Assembly: GCA_023269715.1 (NCBI GenBank)
Contig: JAGDVO010000001.1
Location: forward strand, 147,486 to 200,658
From: Thermosulfidibacter sp.
Lineage (GTDB): Bacteria; Thermosulfidibacterota; Thermosulfidibacteria; Thermosulfidibacterales; Thermosulfidibacteraceae
Length of the DNA: 53,173 nucleotides
Reading direction: 5' to 3'
Shown: positions 53,082-53,173 of the stretch, piece after piece
How positions within the stretch are numbered: position 1 is the stretch's first letter
Layout of the letters: each line of letters begins with the position of its first letter
Made by a program: the position numbers and the translations under genes
The notes under the pieces: generated by a model
Database searches by the model: none
What the model saw: only the letters and a program-made list of their open reading frames with translations
Told to the model about the DNA's origin: nothing

Positions 53082-53096
53082 CCTACAATTTAAAAT

Positions 53097-53173
53097 TCAA
53101 TCCATAGAGGTATGGTATGGAACTTCGTATTCCTTAAGCTCTTCAGTTTTATACTCCAATAGCGGAGAAGGTT
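53097..53173 (-). CDS. C-terminal fragment of an unidentified gene
   Basis: An open frame on the minus strand enters from the right edge and stops at 53097-53099. The visible end reads PSPLLEYKTEELKEYEVPYH and then TSMD. It is too short to identify. Its position 15 bases ahead of the ferritin-like/VIT gene and matching amino acid style suggest a real gene in the same operon. Confidence 0.5.
   Translation of the reverse strand, partial: PSPLLEYKTEELKEYEVPYHTSMD

Overview
This window is a dense, AT-rich stretch of bacterial chromosome with almost no non-coding DNA. The largest gap without a gene is about 230 bases, many neighbours overlap by 1-50 bases, and several genes start with GTG or TTG. 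The proteins are rich in Lys, Glu and Ile, as in thermophiles. Flagellin, a LolC/E-type permease and a lipobox protein point to a motile bacterium with an outer membrane. An indolepyruvate:ferredoxin oxidoreductase subunit, the futalosine route to menaquinone, endonuclease V and DUF763 fit a thermophilic, probably anaerobic, deep-branching lineage (Aquificota-like or Thermodesulfobacteria-like). I cannot name the genus. No insertion sequence, prophage, CRISPR array or rRNA gene was seen.

Layout. 1-10145 (+): end of an AmrS-like radical SAM gene, an RluD-type pseudouridine synthase, then a long operon (half-size GDT1 transporter, DUF763, a frameshifted PP-loop gene, plsY, lysS, lolC-like, purB, nfi, queF). 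10153-14110 (-): gltX, nitroreductase, ilvE, fmdB, xthA. 14189-19990 (+): an m5C methyltransferase, mqnE, mqnA, mqnC and a Maf-type flagellin glycosyltransferase. 19968-22986 (-): flaG, fliC behind a clear sigma-28 promoter, and a glcF-like gene divergent from glcD (23018-24334, +). 24351-34235 (-): pseC, pseB, an rnhB-yraN fusion, gyrA, gatC, a UvrD/PcrA helicase, pseG and an spsF-like gene. 34324-40032 (+): glmU, glmS, hslO, uvrC. 40036-43505 (-): tRNA-Thr(CGT), psiE-like, metallo-beta-lactamase fold hydrolase, dtd and an FMN-type glutamate synthase. 43733-53173: a DUF1285-like gene, rlmE, a repeat-bearing lipoprotein, pnp, rpsO, truB, a PHP phosphoesterase, a TPR-like membrane protein, iorA, ubiE, a ferritin-like/VIT1 protein and the end of one more gene.

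How the genes work together. The clearest theme is flagellin glycosylation. GlmS and GlmU make UDP-GlcNAc; PseB, PseC and PseG are pseudaminic acid steps; SpsF is a nucleotidyltransferase of the kind that activates such sugars; Maf transfers the sugar to flagellin, and fliC and flaG lie beside maf. GlmM, PseH and PseI are not in the window. A second theme is menaquinone synthesis (MqnA, MqnC, MqnE, UbiE). A third is RNA modification and DNA repair (RluD, TruB, RlmE, m5C methyltransferase, QueF, DTD, Nfi, XthA, UvrC, UvrD).

Points most worth a second look: a one-base frameshift at a run of six T in the PP-loop gene; a UvrC lacking its C-terminal HhH region and ending three bases from a tRNA; an RNase HII-YraN fusion; DUF763 with an HhH-like segment; three starts that look leaderless, each 7 bases from a -10 box; pseudaminic acid genes embedded among gyrA, gatC and a helicase gene; and short in-frame tandem repeats in the lipoprotein and PNPase tails.
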